DNA of 42,657 nucleotides from JANJTY01 sp038257155 (GCA_038257155.1 JBBSJP010000043.1:1-42657), one strand, 5' to 3'; positions 31,378 through 41,564 are shown, numbered from the stretch's first letter. The notes: a model not told the origin generated them from the letters alone. Numbers and translations: made by a program.

Positions 31378-31403
31378 CACTCCGGGATCACGACAGGCAC
31401 CCA

Positions 31404-34400
31404 TCACGCAGCCCTCTTCAGCGCATCGACCAGCGAGTCGACGCTGGCGGCCTTGGGCTTGACCAACCAGAAGCGCCCGAGCCAGCCGCGGAAGTCGTCG
31501 AGGATGGCGTCGCCGCGCGCGCTGCCGGTGAGTTCAACGTGGCGCCGGATCAAGCCGCGAAGGTGCTGCATGTGGTGCTCCATGGCCTCGGGCACGATGC
31601 GGTGGATGTCGATCAGTTCGTGGTTGTAGCGATCGACGAAATCGCGCTCGGTATCCAGCACATAGGCGAAGCCGCCGGTGAAGCCGGCGCCAAAGTTGAT
31701 GCCGGTGCCGCCTAGCACCAGCACCACGCCGCCGGTCATGTACTCGCAGCAGTGGTCACCTGCGCCTTCGATCACTGCAATGGCGCCCGAGTTGCGTACC
31801 GCAAAGCGTTCACCGGCACTGCCCGCGGCAAACAGCTCGCCGCCGGTTGCGCCGTACAGGCAGGTGTTGCCCATGATCGTGGTCGGCTCGGCGCCCCAGC
31901 CATGAAAGCGCGGCGCGCGCAGCACGATACGGCCGCCGGCCATGCCCTTGCCGACGTAGTCGTTGGCTTCGCCTTCCAGCTCCAGGTCCAGTCCTGCGGC
32001 ATTCCATACGCCGAAGCTCTGTCCGGCGCTGCCGCTCAGACGGATGCGTACCGGCGCAGCTGCGCCCGCTTCGCCGAACTTCAGCGCAATGCGTCCGGAC
32101 AGACGTGCACCGATGCTGCGGTCGGTATTGCGGATCACATCGCTGTGTTCGACCGAATGGCCGGCGTCGATCTCTTGTGCGCAGGCGGCGTCCAGGCGCT
32201 CAGCCAAACCGCCACTGCTGGCTGCGGCACGCGCAGCTGGGGCGGTTGCCTGAATCGGGCGAAGCGCCGTCAGTGCCGACAGATCGAGGGCCGCAAGCCG
32301 GCCCACAAGGTCGGCACGCGGCGCCAGCCGTTCGCCTTGGGCGATCAATTCGGAAAGAGATCGGGCACCGAGCGCAGCGAGCCGCTCACGGGTTTCTTCG
32401 GCGACGAAGCGGAAGTACTGCATGACCCGCTCTGGCAAACCCTTGAAATGCAATTGGCGCAGCTTGGCGTGCTGCGTAGCCACGCCGGTGGCGCAACTGT
32501 TCAGATGGCAAATGCGCAGGTACTTGCAGCCCAGCGCCACCATCGGGGCAGTGCCGAAGCCGAAGCTGTCGGCGCCCAGCATGGCGGCCTTGATCACATC
32601 CAGGCCGGTCTTGAGTCCGCCGTCGGTCTGCAGGATCACCTGGCCGCGCAGACCGTTCAGCGCCAGGGTCTGGTGAACCTCGGACAGGCCCAGTTCCCAT
32701 GGCACGCCGGCGTAGCGGATCGAACTGAGCGGACTGGCGCCGGTACCGCCGTCGTGGCCGGAAACCGTGATCAGATCGGCGCCGGCCTTCACTACGCCGG
32801 CGGCGATGGTGCCGATGCCGGCATGAGCGACCAGCTTCACCGACACCAGGGCGCGCGGATTGACCTGTTTCAGGTCATAGATCAGCTGCGCCAGGTCTTC
32901 GATCGAATAGATGTCGTGATGCGGTGGCGGCGAAATGAGCCCCACGCCGGGACGCGCATAGCGCAGCCGTGCGATCAGCTCATTGACCTTGTGGCCGGGC
33001 AGCTGACCGCCTTCGCCGGGCTTGGCGCCCTGTGCGATCTTGATCTGTAGCACCTCGGCGCTGGCCAGGTAACTGGGCGTGACGCCGAAGCGACCGGAGG
33101 CGACCTGCTTGATCTTGGAGCGCTTCTCGGTGCCGTAGCGCAGCGGATCTTCGCCGCCTTCGCCGGAGTTGGAGCGACCACCGAGCCGGTTCATGGCGAT
33201 CGCCAATGCCTCATGCGCCTCGGGCGACAGCGCGCCCAGGCTCATGCCGGCCGAGTCGAAGCGCTTGAGGATGGTTTCGACTGACTCGACCTGATCGAGC
33301 GGCAGCGGCGGTCCGATGGGCTGCGGCGCCAGCAGGTCGCGCAGCGCCAGCGGCGCGCGATCGTTTACTTCGCTGGCGAATGCGTCCCAGTCGGCGCGCT
33401 CACCGCTCATCACGGCCTGTTGCAGGGTGGCGATGCTGTCGGGGTTGTAGGCGTGGCGTTCGCCGTCGTGCACGTAACGGAACAAACCGTTGTGCTCGAT
33501 CGGCTGGTTGGCATCGAAGGCGCGTCGCGCCAGGCTGCGCTGGTCGGCTTCGAGCTCGGCGAAGCCGGGGCCGCTGATGCGCGAGGGCGTGCCGTCGAAA
33601 CAGCGTGCCACCACCTCGGGCGCCAGGCCGACGATCTCGAACAGCTGCGCGCCGCGGTAGCTGGCGATCGAGCTGATACCCATCTTCGACATGATCTTGA
33701 ACAGGCCCTTGCGGATGCCGCGCCGGTAGTTGCGGCCCAGTTCGCGACGCGCCTCCAGGTTCACGATCTCGCCGTGACTGAGCATCGCCCACAGGCACTG
33801 ATAGGCCAGATAGGGGTAGACCACGGTCGCGCCATAGCCGATCAGGCAGGCGAAGTGATGCGAATCGCGCGCCGTGCCGGTTTCCACCGCCAGGTTGCAG
33901 GCCGAGCGCAGGCCGGCACGAACCAGGTGCTGATGCACCGCGCCGGTTGCGAGCAGGGCATGCACTGGCAGGAAGCCTTCCCGCACCTTGCGATCCGACA
34001 GCACCAGCAGCAATCGGCCGGACTCGACCGCCGCCTGCGCGTCGGCGCAGAGGCGCTGCAAGGCGTCATCCAGGGTTTCATCCTGCGGATAATGCAGATC
34101 GAGTATTGCTGCGGGTCGACCGTCGATTTCCTGCAGCTCGAGCAGGCGCAGAAACTTGCGTTGCGACAGGATCGGCGAGTTCAGTTCGATCTGCCGGGCA
34201 AACTCGGGCTTGAGCTCGAAGATGTTGCTCTCACGCGCGATCTGGGTATGCAGGCTCATCACCAGCCGCTCGCGGATCGGATCGATTGGCGGATTGGTGA
34301 CCTGCGCGAAGGCCTGACGGAAGCTGTCGTAGAGCGAGCGCACCCGCGTCGACAGGGCCGGCAGCGGAGTGTCGTCACCCATCGATCCGGTGGCTTCCTC

Positions 34401-35849
34401 CTGGGTTTCGCCCAGCACGCGCAACACCTGCTCGCGCTCCTCGCGGGTCACGCCGAAGAGTTTTTCGAAGCGGTTGAGTTCGGCCAGCGGCATCGGCTCG
34501 GCGGCGAGCTGCGGATCGATCAGATCGCTCTCCAACAGTTCGGCGCCTTGCTTCAACCAGCGCTTGAACGGCGCACGCGCCTTGTTGATGGCATCGATGG
34601 CGGTGTTGTCGAGCAGCTCGCCACGTTCGAAATCCACTGCCAGCATCTGGCCCGGCCCGAGCCGGCCCTTGGCCATCACATCGGTCGGCTCGACCGCGTA
34701 GATGCCGGTTTCCGAACCGATCACCAGGTGGCGGTCACGGGTCAGCAGCCAGCGCGAGGGGCGCAGGCCATTGCGATCAAGCGCGCAGGCAGCGTAGCGG
34801 CCGTCGTGCATCACCAGGCCGGCCGGACCGTCCCAGGGCTCCATGTGCAGGGCGAAGTATTCGTAGAAGGCGCGCAGGTCGGCGTCCATGGTGTCGACCG
34901 CCTGCCAGGCCGGTGGAATCAGCACACGCAGCGCCTGCAGCAGATCCATGCCGCCGACCAGCAATACCTCGAGCATATTGTCGAGCGATTGCGAATCCGA
35001 GCCGCTCATCGAGACCAGCGGTTCCAGTTCGCGGAAGTCGATCAGCGGTGAACGCAGGGTGGAGCCGCGCGCCTGCGCCCAGCTGCGGTTGCCACGGATC
35101 GAGTTGATCTCGCCGTTGTGCGCCAGCAGGCGGAACGGCTGGGCGAGTGGCCAGCGTGGCCGGGTGTTGGTGGAAAAGCGCTGATGAAACACCGCGCAGC
35201 TCGACGCGATATGCGGATGCGACAGATCCGGATAGAACTCGGCCAGCCCGTCCGGTGTGGTCATCGCCTTGTAGCCCAGGCTGTGCGCCGACAGCGTGAC
35301 CACGTAAAAATCTTCGTGCGCCGCGAGACGCCTCTCCGCCTTGCGCCGCGCCATGAACAGCGCGCGTTCGAAAGCTGCCTCGGCCATCCACGGTGGCGCG
35401 GCGACGAAGACCTGTTCGATGTGGGGGAGGGCTTTGCGGGCTTCGGCGCCCAGCGTGTCGGGCCGAGTCGGCACGGTGCGCCAGACTGGCTGGGGCAGCG
35501 ACTGCGCTTCCAGACAGGCTTCCAATCCGGTTCGACACTGGGCGGCCGAGGCCGGATCATGCGGCAGGAACACCAGGCCCGCTGCCACGATGCCGCCGGG
35601 ATGCAGGCCAGCTTCCGCTGCCAGCGCCGTGATCAGGGTAGTGGGGCGTCGCAGCAACAGGCCGCAACCGTCGCCGCTCTTGCCGTCGGCGCCGACCGCG
35701 CCGCGATGGCTCATGCAGCGCAGCGCATCCAGCGCCGCATCGACCAGTTCGCGGCTGGGCGTGTCGTCGAGTTGGGCGATCAGCCCAAATCCACAGCTGT
35801 CCCGCTCGTAGGCCGGATCGTAAAGACCGATTCGCTGTGCACCGCTCAT
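31404..35849 (-). CDS. gltB: Glutamate synthase large subunit
   Basis: The alpha subunit (1481 residues) takes ammonia from glutamine and joins it to 2-oxoglutarate. An N-terminal class II amidotransferase domain starts at Cys19 in RDSCGFGLIAQ, which becomes the N-terminal nucleophile after removal of a propeptide. The central domain, the FMN-binding synthase domain (SNSGEGGEDP, GHDGGTGASPL) and the 3Fe-4S cysteines CKYLRICHLNSC (about residues 1107-1118) follow. The C-terminal gxGxG beta-helix (GGRIVLRAPRF, GGVVLVLGGTGINFGAGFTG) is complete. The frame is open to 35996, but the ATG at 35849 has an AGGTG ribosome binding site and the usual short propeptide. It is first in the gltBD unit. Confidence 0.97.
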   Translation of the reverse strand: MSGAQRIGLYDPAYERDSCGFGLIAQLDDTPSRELVDAALDALRCMSHRGAVGADGKSGDGCGLLLRRPTTLITALAAEAGLHPGGIVAAGLVFLPHDPASAAQCRTGLEACLEAQSLPQPVWRTVPTRPDTLGAEARKALPHIEQVFVAAPPWMAEAAFERALFMARRKAERRLAAHEDFYVVTLSAHSLGYKAMTTPDGLAEFYPDLSHPHIASSCAVFHQRFSTNTRPRWPLAQPFRLLAHNGEINSIRGNRSWAQARGSTLRSPLIDFRELEPLVSMSGSDSQSLDNMLEVLLVGGMDLLQALRVLIPPAWQAVDTMDADLRAFYEYFALHMEPWDGPAGLVMHDGRYAACALDRNGLRPSRWLLTRDRHLVIGSETGIYAVEPTDVMAKGRLGPGQMLAVDFERGELLDNTAIDAINKARAPFKRWLKQGAELLESDLIDPQLAAEPMPLAELNRFEKLFGVTREEREQVLRVLGETQEEATGSMGDDTPLPALSTRVRSLYDSFRQAFAQVTNPPIDPIRERLVMSLHTQIARESNIFELKPEFARQIELNSPILSQRKFLRLLELQEIDGRPAAILDLHYPQDETLDDALQRLCADAQAAVESGRLLLVLSDRKVREGFLPVHALLATGAVHQHLVRAGLRSACNLAVETGTARDSHHFACLIGYGATVVYPYLAYQCLWAMLSHGEIVNLEARRELGRNYRRGIRKGLFKIMSKMGISSIASYRGAQLFEIVGLAPEVVARCFDGTPSRISGPGFAELEADQRSLARRAFDANQPIEHNGLFRYVHDGERHAYNPDSIATLQQAVMSGERADWDAFASEVNDRAPLALRDLLAPQPIGPPLPLDQVESVETILKRFDSAGMSLGALSPEAHEALAIAMNRLGGRSNSGEGGEDPLRYGTEKRSKIKQVASGRFGVTPSYLASAEVLQIKIAQGAKPGEGGQLPGHKVNELIARLRYARPGVGLISPPPHHDIYSIEDLAQLIYDLKQVNPRALVSVKLVAHAGIGTIAAGVVKAGADLITVSGHDGGTGASPLSSIRYAGVPWELGLSEVHQTLALNGLRGQVILQTDGGLKTGLDVIKAAMLGADSFGFGTAPMVALGCKYLRICHLNSCATGVATQHAKLRQLHFKGLPERVMQYFRFVAEETRERLAALGARSLSELIAQGERLAPRADLVGRLAALDLSALTALRPIQATAPAARAAASSGGLAERLDAACAQEIDAGHSVEHSDVIRNTDRSIGARLSGRIALKFGEAGAAAPVRIRLSGSAGQSFGVWNAAGLDLELEGEANDYVGKGMAGGRIVLRAPRFHGWGAEPTTIMGNTCLYGATGGELFAAGSAGERFAVRNSGAIAVIEGAGDHCCEYMTGGVVLVLGGTGINFGAGFTGGFAYVLDTERDFVDRYNHELIDIHRIVPEAMEHHMQHLRGLIRRHVELTGSARGDAILDDFRGWLGRFWLVKPKAASVDSLVDALKRAA

Positions 35850-36058
35850 GCCACCTGCACCTCGCTTAAGGGGGAGGATCGACCGTCCTTGGCATCCGGC
35901 TTCACTCTCGGGCAGATGCTGCGGCGCGTCAAGTCGGGTGCGTATGGACGCGAAACCAGTGCCGGGATACCACCGCCGGCAAGGAACAAAAAGCAATATA
36001 CTTCAGGATGTTAATTAACTTTCCTAAAGTAACTTGACAGATAAAACTCCGCTACCGG
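35850..36058 (-). promoter_or_regulatory. Upstream region of gltBD
   Basis: The 209-bp gap upstream of gltB holds an AT-rich island (about 35990-36040) standing out from the GC-rich surroundings. On the minus strand it includes TATATT (35995-36000 complement), a reasonable -10, and TTAATTAA. No good -35 is seen at 16-18 bp, so the promoter may need an activator or another sigma factor. The exact site is not resolved. Confidence 0.35.
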
Positions 36059-36805
36059 CTACCGCGAAGGCAGCACAATTCGTCGTTGCGGACGTCCAAC
36101 CAGATCCAGAAAGGCATTGAACACGCGGTCGGACTGACGCTGCATGCTGCCGATCAATTCGCGCGTCTGGCTGCGGATTGCCTCGCCTTGCTCGCCCAGT
36201 CCTGCCGCTGTCAGCTCTTCGCGATACGCAGGATTCGACAGCCAGCGTTCCACCAGGGCCTGATCCATTTCAAGATGAAACTGGAAGCCGTAAGCCGAGC
36301 TGCCATAACGGAACGCCTGCTCTGCGCAGGAATCACCCTGCGCCAGGTGCTCGGCACCCGCGGGAATATCGAAGTGGCAGCCGTGCCACTGGAAAACCGA
36401 TGTCGATTCGCCGAGCGGCAACAACACGGGATCCGACTGGCCTTGTCTGGTAAGCCGAAGCGGATGCCAGCCGATCTCCGGCTGCGCCAGGCGTCGAATC
36501 GGTGCGCCCAATACGTGTGCAAGCAGTTGCGCGCCCAGACAGATGCCAAGCACCGGCTTGTCGTCACGCAACGCCTGCTCTATGGCCCGCAGTTCGAAGC
36601 GCAAGTGCGAACGTCTGGCCTGCTCATCGACATTCATCGGCCCACCCAGCACGATCAGGCCGCGATAGCGTTCAAGGCTGGGCTCGGCATCGGGCTGGCG
36701 TTCGAAATTGACGAAGCGAATGCGATGTCCGCGACGCCGGATCAGGGGATCCAGCGTTCCAAGCGGTTCGGCAGCGACATGTTGGAAGACAAGGATTCGG
36801 GACAT
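36059..36805 (-). CDS. Class I glutamine amidotransferase (GMP synthase-like domain)
   Basis: This 248-residue stand-alone class I glutaminase-fold protein has the catalytic triad Cys89 in LGICLGAQL, with His177 and Glu179 in GFQFHLEM. The oxyanion region GLIVLGGPMNVDE is also present. Stand-alone members act on gamma-glutamyl compounds or are uncharacterised; without an adjacent synthetase the substrate is open. The C-terminal tail (about 185-248) is helical and charged. It sits between gltB and the M3 peptidase gene on the same strand, with 209- and 159-bp gaps, so it probably has its own promoter. Confidence 0.85.
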   Translation of the reverse strand: MSRILVFQHVAAEPLGTLDPLIRRRGHRIRFVNFERQPDAEPSLERYRGLIVLGGPMNVDEQARRSHLRFELRAIEQALRDDKPVLGICLGAQLLAHVLGAPIRRLAQPEIGWHPLRLTRQGQSDPVLLPLGESTSVFQWHGCHFDIPAGAEHLAQGDSCAEQAFRYGSSAYGFQFHLEMDQALVERWLSNPAYREELTAAGLGEQGEAIRSQTRELIGSMQRQSDRVFNAFLDLVGRPQRRIVLPSR

Positions 36806-36964
36806 GTGGCCTCACCGGACAGTGTCCCGACTGTAGTGGCCTGATCCGGAGTTGCGCAACGCAGCCATGGAAGGATCAGCTTGGCAATTGCGTTGGAAGT
36901 GGGGCCAGGATGTCCTCCTGCGGCGCATCAATCAGCCGCAGGAAGATCTCGATTCCGGTTCCGA

Positions 36965-39136
36965 TCAGTCGCCAGTCAAACCGCGACGCTCCAGCAGCGG
37001 CTGGATGTTCGGCTCGCGTCCGGCGAAGTCCCGGAACAGCTGAAGCGCTTCACGGCTGCCGCCGCGCGACAGCAGGGTGTTGCGGAAGTGGTCACCGTTT
37101 TCGCGCTTCATGCCGCCGTTGGCGAGAAACCATTGAACGCTGTCGGCATCCAGCACTTCACTCCAGATGTAGGAGTAATAGCCGGCAGAATAGCCACCGA
37201 TGATGTGCGAGAAATACGTGGTGCGGTAGCGCGGCGGAACTGGCGCGAAGTCGAGACCGTAGCGCGTCAGGGTTTGCGCCTCGAAGGCCACCACATCGCT
37301 TGGCACTTCATCCGGGCCCAGCTGATGCAATGCCTGGTCGATCACCGTTGCGGCGAGGTATTCGGTGGTGCTGAAGCCCTGATTGAACTGCTCGGCCGCC
37401 AGCACGCGATCCAGCAGATCCTGCGGGATCGGCTCGCCGGTCTGATGGTGCGTCGCGTAGTTGGCCAGGATCGAAGGCCAGGTCGCCCACATCTCGTTGA
37501 CCTGTGACGGGTACTCGACGAAGTCACGTGGTACCGAGGTGCCGGCAAAGCGCGGGTAGGTCACGTTCGAGAACATGCCATGCAGGGCATGGCCGAATTC
37601 GTGGAACATGGTCGTGACTTCGTCGAAACTCATCAGGGTCGGCTCTCCGTCAGCCGGCTTCGGGATGTTCTGGTGGTTGCCCACCACGGGCTTGGTGCCA
37701 TCCAGCGTGTTCTGTTGCACGTAGGCATTCATCCAGGCCCCGCCGCGCTTGGTCGGGCGGGCGTAAAAATCGCCGATGAAGATGGCGAGTTGGGTACCGT
37801 CGGCATCGAAGACGTCCCAGGTGCGCACGTCCGGGTGGTAGACGGGCAGGTCGGTGCGCTCCTTGAAGCTGATTCCATACAGCTGGTTGGCAGCGTGGAA
37901 CACGCCCTTCTCCAGCACATTGTTCAGTTCAAAATAGGGGCGCAGTGCATCCGCGTCGAAGTTGTAGCGCTCCTTGCGCAGCTTCTCTGCATAGAAGTCC
38001 CAGTCCCACGCGGCGAGTTGGAAGTCACCTCCCTCGGCGTCGATGATCTTCTGCATGTCGGCTGCTTCGCGGCGCGCGTTGGCGACCGCGGCCGGAGCCA
38101 GGCGCTCGAGCAGTTCGTTCACTGCCGTGGTGGTGCCGGCAGTAGCGTCCTCCAGCACGTATGCGGCATGGTTCGGATAGCCCATGAGCTTGGCACGCTC
38201 GGCACGCAAGGCAACGACCTTGGCCATGATCTCGCGATTGTCGAACTCGCCGCCGCGCCCGCCACGCGCCACGGAGGCCTCGTGGATGCGCTGTCGCAGC
38301 GCGCGATTCTTCAGCGAAGACAAGGGCGGCTGCCCGGTGGTGTTCTGCAGTGCGATCAGGAACTTGCCATCCTGCCCGGCGGCCTTGGCAGCTTCTGCCG
38401 CGGCGCTGATCGCGTCGTCGGACAGTCCGTCCAGCTCTTCGCGGGTATCCACCAACACGCCTGAGTCATTCACCTCGCGCAGCACGTTCTGCGAGAAGCG
38501 CGTCTGCAATGTGGCCAGCTCGCCGTTGATCGCCTTCATGCGCTCTTTTTCGGTGTCGCCGAGTTTGGCGCCAGCGCGCACGAAATCGATGTAATAGCGT
38601 TCCAGCAGGCGTTGCGATTCGGCATCGAGTCCAAGCGCATCGCGATCTGCGTACAGCTCACTGACACGCGCGAAGAGCTTGGAATTGAGCGAGATCGAAT
38701 CCTGATGCGCTGCCAGCTTCGGGGAAAACTCGGACTGGACCGCTTCAAGCGTTTCATTGGTGTGTGCAGAAGACAGGTTGGAGAAGACGCGGGTCACGCG
38801 ACTCAGCAGCTCACCAGAGCGTTCCAGCGCCACGATCGTGTTGTCAAAGCTGGGAGACTCGGCGTTGTTTGCGATCGAGTCGATCTCGGCGCTGTGTGCG
38901 GCCATGCCGCGCTCCAGCGCGGGCCCAAAGTGCGCGTCGGCAATCTTGTCGAACACGGGATAGCCCAGTGGCAACGGGCTGGGCGCGAAAAAGGCATTGT
39001 CGGCCGACTGTTCCGCGACTTCCGTTGTTGCGGGCGTGGTGACGCCGGACTCGGTATTGCCGGTTGGTTGGCCTCCGCAGCCAATGAGTGGAAGGCTGAG
39101 AGCGGAAGCCAGCGCAAGGGCGAGGGGTGAACGCAT
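36965..39136 (-). CDS. M3 family metallopeptidase, lipoprotein (Dcp-like)
   Basis: This 723-residue zinc peptidase of the oligopeptidase A / dipeptidyl carboxypeptidase group trims short peptides. The active site is FHEFGHALHGMFSN at about residues 511-524, followed by the downstream zinc and substrate segment FVEYPSQVNEMWA. It begins with MRSPLALALASALSLPLIGC, with a lipobox LIGC at Cys20, so it is exported and lipid-anchored, unlike cytoplasmic OpdA. The ATG at 39136 has GGGAG about 10 bases upstream. It is likely to act with the exported M20 hydrolase in peptide scavenging, though the genes are not linked. Confidence 0.92.
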   Translation of the reverse strand: MRSPLALALASALSLPLIGCGGQPTGNTESGVTTPATTEVAEQSADNAFFAPSPLPLGYPVFDKIADAHFGPALERGMAAHSAEIDSIANNAESPSFDNTIVALERSGELLSRVTRVFSNLSSAHTNETLEAVQSEFSPKLAAHQDSISLNSKLFARVSELYADRDALGLDAESQRLLERYYIDFVRAGAKLGDTEKERMKAINGELATLQTRFSQNVLREVNDSGVLVDTREELDGLSDDAISAAAEAAKAAGQDGKFLIALQNTTGQPPLSSLKNRALRQRIHEASVARGGRGGEFDNREIMAKVVALRAERAKLMGYPNHAAYVLEDATAGTTTAVNELLERLAPAAVANARREAADMQKIIDAEGGDFQLAAWDWDFYAEKLRKERYNFDADALRPYFELNNVLEKGVFHAANQLYGISFKERTDLPVYHPDVRTWDVFDADGTQLAIFIGDFYARPTKRGGAWMNAYVQQNTLDGTKPVVGNHQNIPKPADGEPTLMSFDEVTTMFHEFGHALHGMFSNVTYPRFAGTSVPRDFVEYPSQVNEMWATWPSILANYATHHQTGEPIPQDLLDRVLAAEQFNQGFSTTEYLAATVIDQALHQLGPDEVPSDVVAFEAQTLTRYGLDFAPVPPRYRTTYFSHIIGGYSAGYYSYIWSEVLDADSVQWFLANGGMKRENGDHFRNTLLSRGGSREALQLFRDFAGREPNIQPLLERRGLTGD

Positions 39137-39220
39137 GGGGCAGGTACTCCCGTGAAAAGAACCCGGAAGGGTAGCCGATCTGGAGTCGGTCTGCGTGTGC
39201 GTCGCTGCTCGGTTTGGCTG

Positions 39221-40111
39221 CTACGAAGCGTGAGGCGGTGTCGAACCGGGCCAGTGCACGGTCCCTTCGATTACCGTGCAGCTTGGGCCGCCTACCCAGA
39301 CTTCGCCCTGCTCAATACGTACTGTCAATCGCGCATCGTGCCCAATTTCCCTGCCCTGACTGACCCGGTAGCCGCGAGCCAGGGGCCCATCGGGTTCAGC
39401 CTGGGCAATGTAGGCCGCGATCAGGCCATTGGCAGCTCCGGAGGCCGGATCTTCGGTAATGCCAACGCCCGCCGGAAATGCACGTACCACCAGATCCACG
39501 CCGGGCTCCTGACTGCGGGCGAAAACGCACAGTCCCAGGCTGTCGCTGCCTCTGGCCAGTTCGGCAATGGCGTGATGGTTCGGCCGCCAGGCACGTAGTT
39601 CGCTCTCATGGGCAAGCTCGGCGAGCCACCAGCGCCGCCCGCCTTCGACAAACGCAGGGGCCAGTCGTCCTGGTGCCAGGCCAGTGGTTATGGCGGCGAG
39701 TTCATCCGTCATTCCCTGCGACAACACGGTTGCCGTCGGGGCTCGGACAAGGATCTCGCGTTCGCTGGCATGCCCTGTGACCCTGATGGGGAGCAGACCG
39801 GCGCCACATTCCTGCACCAGCGGGCTCGCTTCGTTCACCAGTCCGCTGTTCAACGCTGCGTGCGCGCTGCCGACACTGGGGTGACCGGCGAAAGCGATCT
39901 CTCGATGGGGCGTGAAGATGCGCAGGCGATAGCTCGCTGCCTTGGTGCTGGCGGAAAGCAGATAGGTGGTCTCAACCAGGTTGGTCCAGCGCGCGAAATC
40001 CTGCATGGCGTCAGCGGTCCATGCGTCGGCTCCAATAACAACACCCAGTGGGTTGCCGCGGCCAGCTGTGTTGGTGAACACATCAACCTGCATGAAGCGG
40101 ATGTTCGGCAT
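39221..40111 (-). CDS. PhzF family isomerase-like protein
   Basis: This 296-residue protein has the PhzF/diaminopimelate epimerase-like fold of two pseudo-symmetric halves. The N-terminal FMQVDVFTNTAGRGNPLGVV and the likely catalytic Glu47 in NLVETTYLL are typical, as are FAGHPSVGSAHAAL and EDPASGAANG for the two halves. Most family members are not phenazine genes; the rest of a phz cluster is absent here, so a stand-alone isomerase of unknown substrate is the fair call. It lies 85 bp upstream of the M3 gene and 77 bp downstream of the permease gene, all on the minus strand. There is no strong Shine-Dalgarno before the ATG. Confidence 0.9.
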   Translation of the reverse strand: MPNIRFMQVDVFTNTAGRGNPLGVVIGADAWTADAMQDFARWTNLVETTYLLSASTKAASYRLRIFTPHREIAFAGHPSVGSAHAALNSGLVNEASPLVQECGAGLLPIRVTGHASEREILVRAPTATVLSQGMTDELAAITTGLAPGRLAPAFVEGGRRWWLAELAHESELRAWRPNHHAIAELARGSDSLGLCVFARSQEPGVDLVVRAFPAGVGITEDPASGAANGLIAAYIAQAEPDGPLARGYRVSQGREIGHDARLTVRIEQGEVWVGGPSCTVIEGTVHWPGSTPPHAS

Positions 40112-40187
40112 GGGGATCGTTGCGCTGTTCGGGGCGCGCGACGATAGCGCGTTGGCAGTGTTCTGGACACTGCCCGGATGGCGGGGC

Positions 40188-41564
40188 TCAGGTCATCGAA
40201 AGCAGTGCGACACAGGTCAAGCCGGCAATAACCGGAATCACGACCGTCACAACGAAAATGTCGCGGTAGGCTTCCTTGTGGGTCAGGCCCATGATCATCA
40301 GCATGGCGATTACGGCGCCGCAGTGCGGCAGCGAATCGAGACCACCGGACGCGAGGTTGGCGATGCGATGCAGGTGCTCTGGGGAAACGCCCATTTCCAG
40401 GTAGGTTGGCGCAAGGGTCTGCATGAATATCTGCAGCCCACCGGAGGCCGAACCAGTGATGCCCGATACCACGCTGACCGAAGCAAATACCGACAGCAGG
40501 GGTGGTAGATTGAGCGCCAGCACCCCCTGCACGAATTGCGCGAAGCCAGGCGTCTGGGTCACAACGCCGCCGAATCCAATCACCGCAGCCGTGTTGAGCA
40601 GCGGCATGATCGAATCTTCGGCGCCCTTGCTCAGGAGGTGCGAGAAATTCTCGCGCAACGACGCGAACAGCATGACCGCCGCCAAACTGCCCAGCACCAA
40701 GGCCAGACTCGGCCACAGCACAGGCTGTGACTGCGCCAGGCTCACGATGGAAAGCAGTACCGGGGAACTGGTCTGGTCCAGGCCGACAAGCTGCAGCAGG
40801 CGCGGCAGCAGGATCGTTCCCAGCACCACCGCTATCGGCAGCATCGCCAGACCCCAGTGGGGCAGTGAGTCAGGAGTGCCTTCGCTGCGGGCCATTCGAT
40901 CATCCTGGGCATTGGCTACATAGCCTTCACCCCGCGCCCGCGCCAGTCGCCATTCGCGTTCGACATACAGCATGCCAAGTCCTGCCATCAACAGGCTGGC
41001 AAAGATGCCAATCCAGGCGCCGGCAAACAGATCGGTGCCAAGAGCAGTTGCAGCGATCACGTTGTGGATCGATGGCGTGCCGGGCAGGGCGGTCATGGTG
41101 AAGGTTCCGGCACCGAGCGCGGTGGCAGCGCAGAACAGCCGCTTGGGTAGATTGGTTTCGCGCATCAGCGAAACGCCCAGCGGATACATGGTGAAAATCA
41201 CCACGAACACCACGACACCACCGTAAGTCAGCAGTGCGCAAACCAGCATGCAGACCAGCAGGGTGCGCGACGCGCCGAGCCCGCGCGTGATGGCCAGCGC
41301 AATGCTTCTTGCGGCATCGCTGGCAGCCATCATGCGCCCGAACACCGCCCCGCACAGGAACAGGATGAAGAAGCGTCCGGCGAAGCTGAAGGCCCCGAGG
41401 GGTCCGCTTGGAAAGTACTCCAGCAGCGCGCGGGGCAGGGCAAGTTCGTTGGTGAGGGCCACCACGATCGACGCCAGCAGGGCAGCCACGAGGATGTTCA
41501 TCCCACGCAGAGCCAGCACGATCAGCAAGGTCAGCCCAAGCAGCAGGCCAATGTTCGCCAGCAT
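40188..41564 (-). CDS. GntP-family permease
   Basis: This 458-residue inner-membrane transporter has about 12 predicted helices. The overall pattern fits the GntP/gluconate:H+ symporter superfamily: early GGVVVFVVIFTMYPLGVSLM, TALPGTPSIHNVIAATALG, and late GITGSASGGLQIFMQTLAP with ASGGLDSLPHCGAVIAML. The substrate (gluconate, another sugar acid, or a hydroxy acid) cannot be read from sequence. The ATG has a GGGGGA ribosome binding site. It may be co-transcribed with the PhzF-family gene 77 bp downstream, but the two have no obvious shared pathway. Confidence 0.88.
   Translation of the reverse strand: MLANIGLLLGLTLLIVLALRGMNILVAALLASIVVALTNELALPRALLEYFPSGPLGAFSFAGRFFILFLCGAVFGRMMAASDAARSIALAITRGLGASRTLLVCMLVCALLTYGGVVVFVVIFTMYPLGVSLMRETNLPKRLFCAATALGAGTFTMTALPGTPSIHNVIAATALGTDLFAGAWIGIFASLLMAGLGMLYVEREWRLARARGEGYVANAQDDRMARSEGTPDSLPHWGLAMLPIAVVLGTILLPRLLQLVGLDQTSSPVLLSIVSLAQSQPVLWPSLALVLGSLAAVMLFASLRENFSHLLSKGAEDSIMPLLNTAAVIGFGGVVTQTPGFAQFVQGVLALNLPPLLSVFASVSVVSGITGSASGGLQIFMQTLAPTYLEMGVSPEHLHRIANLASGGLDSLPHCGAVIAMLMIMGLTHKEAYRDIFVVTVVIPVIAGLTCVALLSMT

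Noticed and set aside
33420..35051. 543-residue plus-strand open frame inside gltB
   Set aside because: The opposite strand encodes conserved gltB domains throughout; the frame is a GC-driven shadow.
35850..35996. Upstream extension of gltB by 49 residues
   Set aside because: It would move the catalytic cysteine far from the N-terminus; the ATG at 35849 has a good ribosome binding site and a normal propeptide length.
39221..40111. Phenazine biosynthesis cluster
   Set aside because: Only a PhzF-family gene is present; no other phz genes flank it.
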